Shown: one piece after another, positions 1-8,758 of the stretch
Layout of the letters: every line of letters begins with the position of its first letter
Position numbering within the stretch: position 1 is the first letter of the stretch
Source: Polaromonas sp.
Lineage (GTDB): Bacteria; Pseudomonadota; Gammaproteobacteria; Burkholderiales; Burkholderiaceae_C
Reading direction: 5' to 3'
Assembly (NCBI RefSeq): GCF_012927455.1
Contig: NZ_JABBPE010000008.1
Location: 124,001-188,000, forward strand
DNA: 64,000 bases
Made by a program: the position numbers and the translations under genes
The notes under the pieces: generated by a model
Databases searched by the model: none
The model's input: the letters and a program-made list of their open reading frames with translations, nothing else
What the model was told of the DNA's origin: nothing

Positions 1-612
1 ATCTCTCGCTTTGTGCGCCAGTACCCGCAAGTCGAAGTGCAGTTGCAGCTGTCGGTCAATCCACCGGCGCTGTCCGACGACAGCTTTGACGTCTGCATCC
101 GCTTTGGCGAGCCACCCGACGCACGCGTGATGGCGCGCCGCATTGCCAGCAACCGGCGGCTGCTGGTGGCCGCCCCCGCCTACCTGAAGCGGCACGGCAG
201 CCCCGCGCTGCCGCGTGATCTGGTGCAGCACAACTGCATTGGCATTCGCCAGGGTGATGAGGCTTACGGGGTCTGGCGGTTAACGCCGACGCGCGGTGCC
301 GGGCAGCGCGTTGAAGTGGTTAAAACCCGCGGCAATCTGGCCACCAATGACGGTGAGATCGCAGTCAACTGGGCGCTCGACGGGCACGGTATTTTGATGC
401 GGGCCGAATGGGACGTGGCGCGTTATCTGCGCAGCGGGCGTTTGCTGCAGGTGCTGCCGGACTTTCAAACTCCACCCGCAGATATCTATGCTGTTTACAC
501 GCAACGCCACCACACGTCGGCGCGGGTGCGTGAGTTTGTGGACTTCGTTGCCAAGGCATTCGAGGTTTTGAATCTCGGCACACGCGATCGGCAGCGGACT
601 CACCGTGACTGA
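1..612 (+). CDS. LysR-family transcriptional regulator, C-terminal part
   Basis: The frame is open from base 1, so the start and the winged-helix DNA-binding domain lie upstream of the window. The roughly 203 visible residues are the end of a LysR effector-binding domain. They show the strand PQVEVQLQL, then DVCIRFGEPPD, then AAPAYLKRHGSP followed by PRDL and HNCI, and near the end GHGILMRAEWD. This is the pattern of the large LysR subgroup (DmlR/CrgA-like) whose ligands are usually small organic acids or are unknown. The ending is intact (a short basic tail, then TGA). Its target and ligand cannot be told from this fragment. An AT-rich spacer follows, so it is probably the last gene of its unit. 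Confidence 0.85.
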   Translation: MSRFVRQYPQVEVQLQLSVNPPALSDDSFDVCIRFGEPPDARVMARRIASNRRLLVAAPAYLKRHGSPALPRDLVQHNCIGIRQGDEAYGVWRLTPTRGAGQRVEVVKTRGNLATNDGEIAVNWALDGHGILMRAEWDVARYLRSGRLLQVLPDFQTPPADIYAVYTQRHHTSARVREFVDFVAKAFEVLNLGTRDRQRTHRD

Positions 613-991
613 AGTTTTGCTTATCACTGGCACACGGATCGCCAGTAAGAAAATGTTACCTAAACATTCTAAGCAGTAAAAATTCTGATCGCCCAAGGGA
701 CCAAGGAACCAAATATGTAACCGAATAAATTAAACAAAATTCGTGAAATATTTGGTATTCTCGAGCAATAAATGGGTTTTTATGTCTTTTTTCTTGGCAT
801 TTTATAGTTATAAATAGTTACAAAATAAAAAATGTGCTCAAAGTTGTTTTCACAAAACTTTACTTAAAAATAGGATAAGTAACCACTTAATATGAGTCAC
901 GACCATACGTAATTTGCTTTAATTGGAACGGGTTGTAACGCCAGCTATTCAGGTCCGTGTCCACCGCACAAAGGTGCCAAAAGGAAACCAA
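613..991. other. AT-rich spacer upstream of the two-component system
   Basis: No gene is supported here. From about 690 to 900 the DNA is far richer in A and T than any neighbouring stretch, with runs such as ATAGTTATAAATAGTTAC. An ATG at 892 opens only seven codons before TAA. The stretch presumably carries the promoter of the histidine kinase gene, but no confident -35/-10 pair was picked. Confidence 0.5.
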
Positions 992-2497
992 TTGGAAGTG
1001 ATACATCATCGTGAGCAACTTGCCCGTCCATTGAACGACAGCGGTCAGCTTTCGCAAGCGCTTGCTGCCAACGTCCGTGAAGGCGTCGCTGTCTTTGACC
1101 ATGATTTGCGCCTTGTCCTATGGAACCCTTGCCTGGAAAAGGTGACCGGCCTGGCAATGCACGAAGTCCTGGGCAAGCAGGTTCTTGACCTCTTTGCATC
1201 TTCGCAAGGTTTGGAAATTGACTGCAACTTGCAGCGTGCGATGAAAGGCGAAAGCTTCTCCCTACCTGCCATGCTCGCCCGTACCAGCGGGCAGGCGCGG
1301 GTCATCCGAAACCGTGATGCGCGCATGTTCGACGAAAGCGACCTTGTCTGGGCCATGCTGGCCTACTCACCCTGGCGAGATGACGAAGGCGCGATTGCCG
1401 GCGTGATTGTTGTAGTCTCCGACCGCACCGAGCGCGTACAGGCCAAAAGGAAGCTCAACGATACCTGGTCCCGCAGTCAAGCCGTGATCAACCACATGCT
1501 CGATGGCATGGCGATGGTCTCGAGCGAAGGGCACATTGAGTCTTTCAATCTTGCGGCGGAGCGCAGCTTCGGCTATCGGGCCAAAGAGGTCATTGGTCAA
1601 AACGTTCTGATGCTCTTTCTCTGTCCGTTTACATACTCGAATGACTGCACGTTAGAGCAATGCCTCGTCAGCGGCAAGAAAGGCATTAGCGGAGTCGGCC
1701 GGGAGGTGCTGGGCCTGCGCAAGGACCAGAGCACTTTCCCGCTCGAACTTGTCGTCAGCAAAATAGCGTTGCGAGGCGGGCACCTGTTCACCGTGCTGCT
1801 TCGCGACATCAGCACGCGCAAGGCGGCGCAAGAAGAACTTGGGGTGATCACCGAGCGGCTGCGGCAGCTGGCGGCGCATCAGGAATCCGTGCGCGAGGCA
1901 GAACGCTCCCGTATCGCACGAGAATTGCATGACGAACTCGGAGGGCAGCTGACGGCGCTCAGGTTCGACGTGAACCGGCTTTCCCAGTTGCCTGGCATCG
2001 GTCTGGAACGCGTCGGACAGCTGCGCGACTCGCTGGACGCCGCCATCAGATCGACACGCTCAATCATTTCTGACTTGCGTCCGCCGATGCTTGACCACCT
2101 AGGACTGTGGGGTGCAATCGAGTGGTACGCCGAGGGCCTGGCGAGGCGTTGCGCGCTCAACTGTCAAATACTCATCTGCCCCAATCTGGAGGATCTAAAG
2201 ATGTCCAACAATGTCGGAATTTCGCTGTTTCGCGTTGTCCAGGAAGCCCTGAGCAATATCGTTAAACACGCCGAAGCCCAGTCGATTATTCTTCGCGCCA
2301 AACGCCTGGACGATGCGGTGATCGAAGTGAAAATTATCGATGACGGCAAAGGGCTGAACCGGGAAGACCTTGATAAAACGGGGCACTGGGGCGTGCTGGG
2401 AATGCATGAACGGGTGCGCAGCCTGGGCGGAGAGTTAGCGCTCGAAGGCGCGCCGGGTCAGGGCACGACACTGCGCATCAGATTGCGGGTGAGCTGA
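992..2497 (+). CDS. PAS-domain sensor histidine kinase, NarL/HisKA_3 type
   Basis: This is a cytoplasmic sensor kinase of about 501 residues without clear membrane segments. It has two PAS-like modules, one starting near VAVFDHDLRLVLWNP and one near GHIESFNLAAERSFGY. These are followed by a HisKA_3 dimerisation domain with phospho-accepting His in RELHDELGGQL (codon at 1928-1930). The ATPase domain has an N box (VVQEALSNIVKHA), DDGKGL and GMHERV. The open frame reaches back to a TTG at 923. I prefer the TTG at 992 because AAGGAAA (981-987) lies just upstream and residues before it do not look like protein; GTG at 998 is an alternative. The response regulator gene begins one base after the stop, so the pair is one operon. 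The signal sensed is unknown. Confidence 0.85.
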   Translation: MEVIHHREQLARPLNDSGQLSQALAANVREGVAVFDHDLRLVLWNPCLEKVTGLAMHEVLGKQVLDLFASSQGLEIDCNLQRAMKGESFSLPAMLARTSGQARVIRNRDARMFDESDLVWAMLAYSPWRDDEGAIAGVIVVVSDRTERVQAKRKLNDTWSRSQAVINHMLDGMAMVSSEGHIESFNLAAERSFGYRAKEVIGQNVLMLFLCPFTYSNDCTLEQCLVSGKKGISGVGREVLGLRKDQSTFPLELVVSKIALRGGHLFTVLLRDISTRKAAQEELGVITERLRQLAAHQESVREAERSRIARELHDELGGQLTALRFDVNRLSQLPGIGLERVGQLRDSLDAAIRSTRSIISDLRPPMLDHLGLWGAIEWYAEGLARRCALNCQILICPNLEDLKMSNNVGISLFRVVQEALSNIVKHAEAQSIILRAKRLDDAVIEVKIIDDGKGLNREDLDKTGHWGVLGMHERVRSLGGELALEGAPGQGTTLRIRLRVS

Positions 2498-2498
2498 C

Positions 2499-3158
2499 AT
2501 GACGAAAAATCCAACTTCAAATTGCAAGCTGCGCGTGCTGCTGGTCGATGACCATCCCGTGGTGCGTCAGGGTCTGCGCACCATATTGCTTGAAGCCGGC
2601 GACATCGATGTGACGGCTGAAGCGGCCGATGCGACGGCAGCGATGGCTATCGTGCGCCGCGAGCGGCTGGACCTGGTGTTGTCGGACATGGGCCTGCCCG
2701 GCAAGACCGGGCTGGATCTGCTCAAAATGATCAAGGCCGAGCAACCGCAGCTGCCAGTGCTAATGCTCAGCATGTATGCGGAAGAAGTCTTCGCCGTGCG
2801 GGCGCTCAAGCTGGGCGCGGCGGGCTACCTTATGAAAGACGCGGAGGCCCATACGCTGGTGGAGGCCATTCGCAAAGCGGCCAAGGGTGGCAAATACATC
2901 TCGGCGGGCGTTGCCGAACGGCTCGCCGCACAGCTCGCATCCGACTGCAAAGGTGCTTTGCACGAACAGCTGTCAGAACGCGAGTTTGAAGTATTTCGCC
3001 TGATCGCCACGGGCAAGAGCCTGACCGAGATCGGTCTGGGGCTGCATGTCAGCGTCAAGACAATCAGCGGCTACCGCGCCCGCATACTGGACAAGACCGG
3101 TTTTCACAGCAACGCGGATTTCACCCGCTACGCCATCGAACAACGCCTGGTCGATTAG
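2499..3158 (+). CDS. NarL/FixJ-family response regulator
   Basis: This 219-residue protein has an N-terminal receiver domain (VLLVDDHPVVRQGL; phospho-acceptor Asp63 in LVLSDMGLPG; Lys in GYLMKDA) and a C-terminal LuxR-type helix-turn-helix (LSEREFEVFRLIATGKS, then VSVKTISGYRARI). It is the cognate partner of the kinase immediately upstream, with one base between the genes. Such pairs control transcription of target operons. The nearest candidate targets are the SDR and multicopper-oxidase genes downstream, but no binding site links them, so that is only a guess from position. Confidence 0.9.
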   Translation: MTKNPTSNCKLRVLLVDDHPVVRQGLRTILLEAGDIDVTAEAADATAAMAIVRRERLDLVLSDMGLPGKTGLDLLKMIKAEQPQLPVLMLSMYAEEVFAVRALKLGAAGYLMKDAEAHTLVEAIRKAAKGGKYISAGVAERLAAQLASDCKGALHEQLSEREFEVFRLIATGKSLTEIGLGLHVSVKTISGYRARILDKTGFHSNADFTRYAIEQRLVD

Positions 3159-3381
3159 TCACCCGTTCCCCAGTGCTGCTTTGGCGGCACTACCCTGGAC
3201 TCGCTTGAGCATGACGGCATCAAGTACGACCCCCAGTTGCGAGAGATCATGCCAGCGGGTTCGGTTGCGACAAGCGGCAACGGAACGCCACGTCTACCTT
3301 TTTTCAAAGTACTAAAGCAGTTGAGGGTTGCACGCGGCGTCTGCGTTGGGCATGTCGGGGGCCAGCGGGAGGCCGTTACTT

Positions 3382-4125
3382 TCAGACCTCTTGACGTGTG
3401 GGCCTGAACAGAATTTCGTTTATATCAATATCGTCGGGCTGACTCATCGCGTAAGCCACGGCTCTCGCGAAAGAATCGGCCGGGATGGCATCTTCGTAAA
3501 TCTTTTTGACGCTGGCGGCCACATCTGCTTCCGTGATGCTATTCGGCAGTTCAGTCGCCACAGCCCCCGGCGATATAACCGTCGTTCGGATGTTGTAAGG
3601 TTTTACTTCCTGTCGCAGACCTTCGGACAGCGCCCTGACGGCATGCTTGGTTGCTGCGTAGACAGCGCTACCAGGACGAACTTTGTGGCCAGCGACTGAA
3701 GAAACGTTAATGATGTGTCCCGCTTTTTGCTTTTGCATGTAGGGCAGAGCAGCTGCGATGCCATACAAGACTCCTTTGATGTTGACATCAATCATGCGGT
3801 CCCAGTCTGCGATCTTGAGCCGATCGAGCGGGGAATGGGGCATCAACCCGGCGTTATTAATCATCACGTCGATCCGGCCATAAGCCGCAACTGCGGCCTC
3901 CACCAAATGCTTGACCTGCTCGCTTTGAGTGACGTCGGTTTGCACGGCAATTGCTTTGCCTTCGCTGCCGCCCAACTCCTGGGCTAGGGCTTGAATCCGT
4001 TCCATCCGCCGGGCACCCAATACCAAGATGGCACCTTGCCCAGAAAGGTGGCGTGCTGTCGCCTCGCCAAGCCCGCTGCTCGCGCCGGTGATGACAACAA
4101 TTTTTCCTTCAATGTTATTACTCAT
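3382..4125 (-). CDS. SDR-family NAD(P)-dependent oxidoreductase
   Basis: This is a classical short-chain dehydrogenase of 247 residues. It has the Rossmann cofactor motif TGASSGLG close to the N-terminus, NNAGLMP, the catalytic Ser in NVSSVAG and the YAATK (YxxxK) motif. The ATG at 4125 is chosen because GGAGA stands at the right distance upstream; the longer frame from 4164 adds 13 residues without a ribosome site. It resembles the YdfG-like group of broad-specificity alcohol dehydrogenases. The substrate cannot be inferred. The gene is divergent from the first multicopper oxidase and shares its 5' region with it. Confidence 0.85.
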   Translation of the reverse strand: MSNNIEGKIVVITGASSGLGEATARHLSGQGAILVLGARRMERIQALAQELGGSEGKAIAVQTDVTQSEQVKHLVEAAVAAYGRIDVMINNAGLMPHSPLDRLKIADWDRMIDVNIKGVLYGIAAALPYMQKQKAGHIINVSSVAGHKVRPGSAVYAATKHAVRALSEGLRQEVKPYNIRTTVISPGAVATELPNSITEADVAASVKKIYEDAIPADSFARAVAYAMSQPDDIDINEILFRPTRQEV

Positions 4126-4613
4126 AGTGATCTCCAAATGGTCGGAATTGCTTGCAAAGCCCAAGTCTGCCTTATCTCGAATGACCTTTGAGCCAGCGAG
4201 AGACTACCTAATGAAAAACGGGGCACCGAGCCAAAAATATGTCCTTCTGCCGACAGTCCAAACCTTACCAGCGGACCGCCCTGTTGTCGTGCCCAACAAA
4301 GTATTTCGCCTCAAAACGCCAGGCCGTCCTAAGCCCAGGGGGCGGCACCCGAGGCCTGCGGGCGGGCGGTACGCCATGGCTTTCCAAGTTGCGAAATAGC
4401 GCGTGAGAAAAATCTGCCACGCATTCGAGAATTTCCTGCCACAAGGCTGAGATATTTCTGGTTTCACACTCGCCGATGCTGCCTTTAAATAGAGCTGTTG
4501 ATGGTTTCATTTATTGCATTCGTGATTCAGCAAATCCCGATGACATGGATGCAGGAAACCTCAATCCGGTTCAAAGCAAAGCAAAGCAAAGCATTTTTGA
4601 AAGGAAAGTAAGT
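4126..4613. other. Divergent regulatory region, SDR / multicopper oxidase 1
   Basis: This 488-bp spacer separates the SDR gene (leftward) from the first multicopper oxidase (rightward). It holds the 88-bp element at 4405-4492 that recurs upstream of the second oxidase. Just before the oxidase start is a short GCAAA triplication (AAAGCAAAGCAAAGCAAAGC, from about 4573) and the ribosome site AAAGGAAA. The open frames across it in both directions look like shadows. Confidence 0.6.
4405..4492 (+). promoter_or_regulatory. Shared upstream element, copy A (before multicopper oxidase 1)
   Basis: This 88-bp block begins GAGAAAAATCTGCCA and contains TGAGATATTTCTG and CGCCGA. It aligns without gaps to 11533-11620, with 66 of 88 bases identical by my hand count. 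It lies about 120 bp before the first oxidase start. Two copies, each ahead of a multicopper oxidase gene, suggest a promoter with a common regulator site. The regulator is not known. Confidence 0.65.
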
Positions 4614-6812
4614 ATGTACCTATCATCCAAAGCATCCGCGGCGCGTATTCGGGAAGCCGAAAAAGCCCGTAACAACCGCCTCGAAGTTATCAAGGCCCTG
4701 TCGCACGGCCAAGTGTCGCGGCGCGAATTGGTCAAGTGGGGAATTTTCACATCAGCTGGCGTGCTGGCTCTGAAAAACGGCTTGAGCCCATTTATCGGCA
4801 ATGCTTTTTCCGCCATTCCCACCGGCATTCCGACCAGCCCGCTGTTTGGCGTGCTGCCGTTCACTACACCCATGCCGCGATTCGACCTGATGGCGCGCCA
4901 GCCCATTTCCGCATTAACACCGGCGCCCACTGCACAGGCCAACACCACGCAGCAGCTCTTGAATCCCGCTTTACCCGGCGTAGTGGCTGGAGACACTGGC
5001 CCGATCGAAGGCCGGCCTCCGGGCGCGATCTGGGCCCACCAGAACTTTGCCGCCATGCCCCCCAGGGTTGCCATCATCGCAACCCAAGAGGGCGCCAAGG
5101 CCAACACCAACTACAACCCGGGCGTCGCCTCGCAGTTCAATTCCGGCATTACCGGCGGCACTGCTGCTTCGCCAATCGCGCCAAAATTTCACCCGGGCCT
5201 GCCGACCCAGTCACCCGACAAGGTGTGGACCTTTAACGGAACTATCCCGCCCAAGCTGGCCATCGGTGTTTATGGCGAACCGATCCTTTTTCGCCACTAC
5301 AACAAGCTGCCGGCTGACGTCACGCAAAATGGCGGCTTCGGACGCCACACCATCAGCACCCACGAGCACAACGGCCACCATGGCGCGGAGAATGACGGCT
5401 TCACCGGCGCCTTCTTCTACCCCGGCCAGTATTACGACTACCACTGGCCGATCGTGCATGCGGGCTTCAAAACCATCAACACCGCAGCTACCGACGCGCG
5501 CTGCGGCGCCCCCAACGGCAGCGGCGGCATCACCAAGCTGCCGGGCGACTGGCATGAGACGATGAGCACGCACTGGTTTCACGACCACATGTTCAGCTTC
5601 ACATCGCAAAACGTCTACAAAGGCAACGCCGCGATGTTCAACCTCTACAGCTCGCTGGACCGGGGCAACGAGGCGATCAACGACGGCATCAACTTGCGCC
5701 TGCCCAGCGGCCGGGCCAAGGATTACGGCAACCTGGAGTACGACGTCAACCTCATGGTGGCGGAAAAGGCCTGGGACGCCAACGGCCAACTCAACATGGA
5801 CATCTTCAACTTCGACGGTTTCATCGGCGACCGGATGACGGTCAACCTGACCTACAAGCCGTATTTTGAAGTCGAACGCCGCAAGTACCGTTTCCGTATT
5901 TTGAACGCCAGCGTATCGCGCTTTTTCAAATTTGCGCTGAGCGACGGCAAGCCCATGATCCAGATCGCCAACGATGGCAACCTGCTGCCGGGGCCAATCG
6001 TTCTTACCGAGCTGGACGAGCAAGGTATTGCCGAGCGCTTTGACATCGTGATCGACTTTTCGCGCTACACCAACGGACAGCGCGTTTCGATGGTTAACCT
6101 GTGCGAGCATGCCGATGGCAAAGGGCCCAAGCAGGACTTGACGCTGGGCGAAGCCCTGTCGGGCAAATCGCCCGACCCGTGCGTCGGCAAATTCCTTGAG
6201 TTCCGTATCGTTCGCGATCCCGCAGTGCCCGATGTCAGCCAGGTTCCTGCGGTGCTGATTCCCAACCCCGACCTGTCGCTGATTCCGGTGGCGCGCGAAC
6301 GCGTCTTCGAATGGGGCGGCGGCGCGGCCAAGACCACCAACGACCCGGATTCGTCGGCCTTTGGCCCATGGGGCGCCAAGACCGACGGCGGGGCCATGCT
6401 GGCAGCGGACTTCGGGCGGGTGTCGGCAAGGCCGAAAGCCGGTACCCGCGAGATCTGGACCTTGCGCAACGGCGGCGGCGGCTGGGATCATCCGATCCAC
6501 ATCCACTTTGAGGAAGGCCAGATCCTCGAACGCAACGGCAGCCTGGCCAATGTTCCGGCAGCCGAGCGAGGCCGCAAGGACGTTTACCGCTTGAGGCCGA
6601 GCGGCAGCGTCAAGATCACGATGCAGTTCCGCGACTGGGGCGGCATGTTCATGGAACATTGCCACAACACGGTGCATGAAGACAACGCGATGCTGCTGCG
6701 CTGGGAAATCGACGATAGCGGTTTGCCCTTCCTCAACCCGTTGCCCACACCGATCCCGACACCGCAGGGCGTGACGTTCCGCGCGCCGACGGAGATTCTT
6801 CCCAACGCGTAG
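4614..6812 (+). CDS. Tat-exported multicopper oxidase 1
   Basis: This 732-residue protein is a multicopper oxidase with all four copper motifs in order: HEHNGH (250-255), HWFHDH (320-325), HPIHIH (626-631) and HCHNTVHEDNAM (682-693), the last including the type 1 Cys, His and a candidate axial Met. Near the N-terminus SRRELVK precedes a hydrophobic stretch, a twin-arginine signal, so it should act in the periplasm or outside. It is longer than CotA-type laccases, with extra sequence before the first copper motif. ATG 4614 is preceded by AAAGGAAA; an in-frame extension to 4476 has none. Multicopper oxidases couple one-electron substrate oxidation to O2 reduction. Here the substrate (metal ion, phenol or other) cannot be read from sequence. 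It heads a run with a small secreted protein, an SCO-cytochrome c and a di-haem peroxidase. Confidence 0.92.
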   Translation: MYLSSKASAARIREAEKARNNRLEVIKALSHGQVSRRELVKWGIFTSAGVLALKNGLSPFIGNAFSAIPTGIPTSPLFGVLPFTTPMPRFDLMARQPISALTPAPTAQANTTQQLLNPALPGVVAGDTGPIEGRPPGAIWAHQNFAAMPPRVAIIATQEGAKANTNYNPGVASQFNSGITGGTAASPIAPKFHPGLPTQSPDKVWTFNGTIPPKLAIGVYGEPILFRHYNKLPADVTQNGGFGRHTISTHEHNGHHGAENDGFTGAFFYPGQYYDYHWPIVHAGFKTINTAATDARCGAPNGSGGITKLPGDWHETMSTHWFHDHMFSFTSQNVYKGNAAMFNLYSSLDRGNEAINDGINLRLPSGRAKDYGNLEYDVNLMVAEKAWDANGQLNMDIFNFDGFIGDRMTVNLTYKPYFEVERRKYRFRILNASVSRFFKFALSDGKPMIQIANDGNLLPGPIVLTELDEQGIAERFDIVIDFSRYTNGQRVSMVNLCEHADGKGPKQDLTLGEALSGKSPDPCVGKFLEFRIVRDPAVPDVSQVPAVLIPNPDLSLIPVARERVFEWGGGAAKTTNDPDSSAFGPWGAKTDGGAMLAADFGRVSARPKAGTREIWTLRNGGGGWDHPIHIHFEEGQILERNGSLANVPAAERGRKDVYRLRPSGSVKITMQFRDWGGMFMEHCHNTVHEDNAMLLRWEIDDSGLPFLNPLPTPIPTPQGVTFRAPTEILPNA

Positions 6813-6828
6813 CGAGATCGGCTCGCCG

Positions 6829-6860
6829 CCGCAGCGGTGCTGTGTTTTGCAGCGCTGCGG
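6829..6860 (+). other. Intercistronic hairpin after multicopper oxidase 1
   Basis: An 8-bp perfect inverted repeat (CCGCAGCG / CGCTGCGG) sits shortly after the oxidase stop. No T-run follows, so it may be an mRNA-stabilising or processing hairpin rather than a terminator. Confidence 0.35.
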
Positions 6861-6923
6861 CATGCGGTCTTTCCTTGCAAATTTCAAATCAGATATTGAA
6901 CTTGAACTGAACAGGAGTTAGCC

Positions 6924-7484
6924 ATGAATATGCAATTTTTACGCGGCACCCGCAGGGTGCTGGCCGTCATACCGATGGTCGTGGTTTTATTGACCGGGAC
7001 TTCTTCGGCAATGGCGCAAATCGCCTCGACCGCGACGGCGGTCGCACCGGCCCCTCCGGCCAGAAGCGTTACAACCATTGTGATCACGGGGACGGTGCCA
7101 GGTCTGCCGGAAGACGTCAGTTTTTCCAAGGCGTCCGTCGAAATTGGCAGCACGCTGACGCGCGCTTCCGACCCGGCCCTTCCGCCGGTGTTGATCATTG
7201 ACATCACCTTTCTGAAGGCGGCAGGGGTTGGCGCAACCACCAAGACGAAGTTCGTTGCCCAGGCCGAGGTCATCAAGACCAGGACGTTTGCGACCACCCA
7301 GGTCCTGGCGATCACATTCCCCTTCAACGAGGACAAGGGCGTCGTCGCAGTCACGCCCGACGTCAACTCGGCGGTGCTGGCAGCGGCGCGTTCCGGGCTT
7401 GCGACTTTCACCATCACGGTTGATGCCAATGGCACCATCACCGGCGCGTTTGGATCGATAGGCGCCAATACCTTCGCCCTGTAA
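6924..7484 (+). CDS. Small secreted protein of unknown function
   Basis: This 186-residue protein starts at an ATG preceded by AGGAG. It has a clear Sec signal peptide (basic MNMQFLRGTRR, then a hydrophobic core, cleavage likely after SAMA). The mature part is rich in Val, Thr and Ala with alternating hydrophobic residues, suggesting an all-beta fold. It has no Cys and no metal-binding or haem motif that I can see. I do not recognise the family. It lies between multicopper oxidase 1 and the SCO-cytochrome c gene on the same strand, so it is likely a periplasmic partner in that operon, but its role is unknown. Confidence 0.75.
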   Translation: MNMQFLRGTRRVLAVIPMVVVLLTGTSSAMAQIASTATAVAPAPPARSVTTIVITGTVPGLPEDVSFSKASVEIGSTLTRASDPALPPVLIIDITFLKAAGVGATTKTKFVAQAEVIKTRTFATTQVLAITFPFNEDKGVVAVTPDVNSAVLAAARSGLATFTITVDANGTITGAFGSIGANTFAL

Positions 7485-7500
7485 CGATTCAACTCGACAG

Positions 7501-7530
7501 GCCGTCTGCAAAAGACGGTCTGCCGGGTTG
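7501..7530 (+). terminator. Possible attenuator hairpin
   Basis: CCGTCT and AGACGG pair around a GCAAA loop (7502-7518), followed by a weakly T-rich stretch. It lies between the small secreted protein and the SCO-cytochrome c gene and could reduce read-through rather than stop transcription. Confidence 0.35.
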
Positions 7531-7572
7531 TTTCGTTTTCAATACATCTCGAAAAAAGAGGGATTCAATACC

Positions 7573-8568
7573 ATGTTCAATATCATGCAAGGGAAAAGCT
7601 GGTCAGGCGTGATGGCAAGAACACTATCGGCAACATTGTGCGCAGGCGCCTTGTCGCTGCTCACCATCGGTTCCGCAGCGGCCGAAAATGCCTATGGCGC
7701 CAACTATTTTCCCAATGTGCCGCTGACCACGCAGGACGGCAAAACCGTCAAGTTTTATGACGACCTGATTAAGGGCAAGTCGGTGGCGATCAACGTCATT
7801 TACACCAGCTGCAAGGACGAATGCCCGCTGGAGACCGCCAAGATGGCCCAGTTGGCGCGCATTTTTGGCGACAAGATGGGTAAAGAAATCTTTTTCTATT
7901 CGATCAGCATCGATCCCAAACACGATACGCCCGCGGTGCTCAAGGCGTATGCCAAGAACTTCAATGTCGGACCTGGCTGGCAGTTCCTGACCGGCAAGGA
8001 AGCGGACATCAAGGTGCTGGTAAAAAAACTCGGCTTGTCCCGGGGAAATGACCTCGCCAACAAAGACGGCCACACCGCCAGCCTGATGGTCGGCAACGAG
8101 CCGACCGGCCAATGGATGCGCAACTCGGCGGTTGACAACCCGGTATTTCTGTCGGCGTCGATCGGCAGCTTTCTGGGCTGGAGGGACGACCCCGCGGCGC
8201 GAAAAACCTATGCAGAAGCCGCTCCGCTGGTCATCGATCAGGCCGCCTATATGTTCCAGAGCCGCTGCAGCGCCTGCCACACCATCGGAGGCGGCGACAA
8301 GATTGGCCCGGACCTGGCGGGCCTGACGGCACGGCGTGAACGCAACTGGGTGGCGCGCTACCTGATGTCGGCCGACAAGATGCGAAGCGCCGGCGACCCG
8401 ACCGCCGTTGAGCTGTCAAAGAAATACAAGACCGCCCGCATGCCTGACCAAAACCTGGCCGGGGACGATTTGAAGCTGATGCTTTCCTACCTGGAAACGC
8501 AAAACAGCGCTACGGGTAAAACGGCGCAAAAAGAACCTGCAAAAAAAGAAACGACGCACGTCCACTGA
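7573..8568 (+). CDS. SCO1/SenC copper chaperone fused to cytochrome c
   Basis: This 331-residue exported protein has a signal peptide ending near GSAAA. A thioredoxin-fold SCO domain follows, with the copper-binding CxxxC (Cys80 and Cys84 in YTSCKDEC) and conserved His167 (DGHTASL). A class I cytochrome c domain at the C-terminus has haem-binding CSACH (232-236) and candidate ligand Met290 (ARMPDQN). The tail is Lys/Glu rich and ends HVH. ATG 7573 is used; the frame extends to a TTG at 7528 without a ribosome site. SCO proteins deliver copper or act as thiol reductants. The fused haem suggests electron transfer linked to copper loading of the neighbouring oxidases, which is an inference. Confidence 0.9.
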   Translation: MFNIMQGKSWSGVMARTLSATLCAGALSLLTIGSAAAENAYGANYFPNVPLTTQDGKTVKFYDDLIKGKSVAINVIYTSCKDECPLETAKMAQLARIFGDKMGKEIFFYSISIDPKHDTPAVLKAYAKNFNVGPGWQFLTGKEADIKVLVKKLGLSRGNDLANKDGHTASLMVGNEPTGQWMRNSAVDNPVFLSASIGSFLGWRDDPAARKTYAEAAPLVIDQAAYMFQSRCSACHTIGGGDKIGPDLAGLTARRERNWVARYLMSADKMRSAGDPTAVELSKKYKTARMPDQNLAGDDLKLMLSYLETQNSATGKTAQKEPAKKETTHVH

Positions 8569-8758
8569 ATGATTGGCAAGCGCTCAAACGCTGAGCCGCG
8601 TTGGTTCTGGTCTGGTGCGCCTGCTGCCCTGGACCAGTCAATGACTGCATTCGGGCGCCAACAACTTTCCTTCGCTCTCCTTTTTTCCAAATTGTTGTCT
8701 GAGTGAGGCGCCAGCGCCAGCGTCAATTGAATCGAATATTTACAGCTTGGGGAAAACC
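8569..8758. other. Spacer between SCO-cytochrome c and peroxidase genes
   Basis: This 190-bp spacer contains no supported gene. TTGGGGA at its right end serves as the ribosome site of the peroxidase gene. No terminator or strong promoter was recognised, so co-transcription is possible. Confidence 0.4.

Noticed and set aside
3159-3381. Possible small gene or relic after the response regulator (reads about HDGIKYDPQLREIMP in one frame)
   Set aside because: No start codon with ribosome site, and no recognisable family. It could be a fragment but there is too little to support.
4405-4492. Sigma-54 promoter within the shared element
   Set aside because: No TGGCAC-N5-TTGC pattern with correct spacing in either copy.
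5211-6887. 558-codon open frame on the minus strand opposite multicopper oxidase 1
   Set aside because: It mirrors a confident gene, is rich in Arg, Ala, Val and His typical of high-GC antisense frames, and has no domain or ribosome site.
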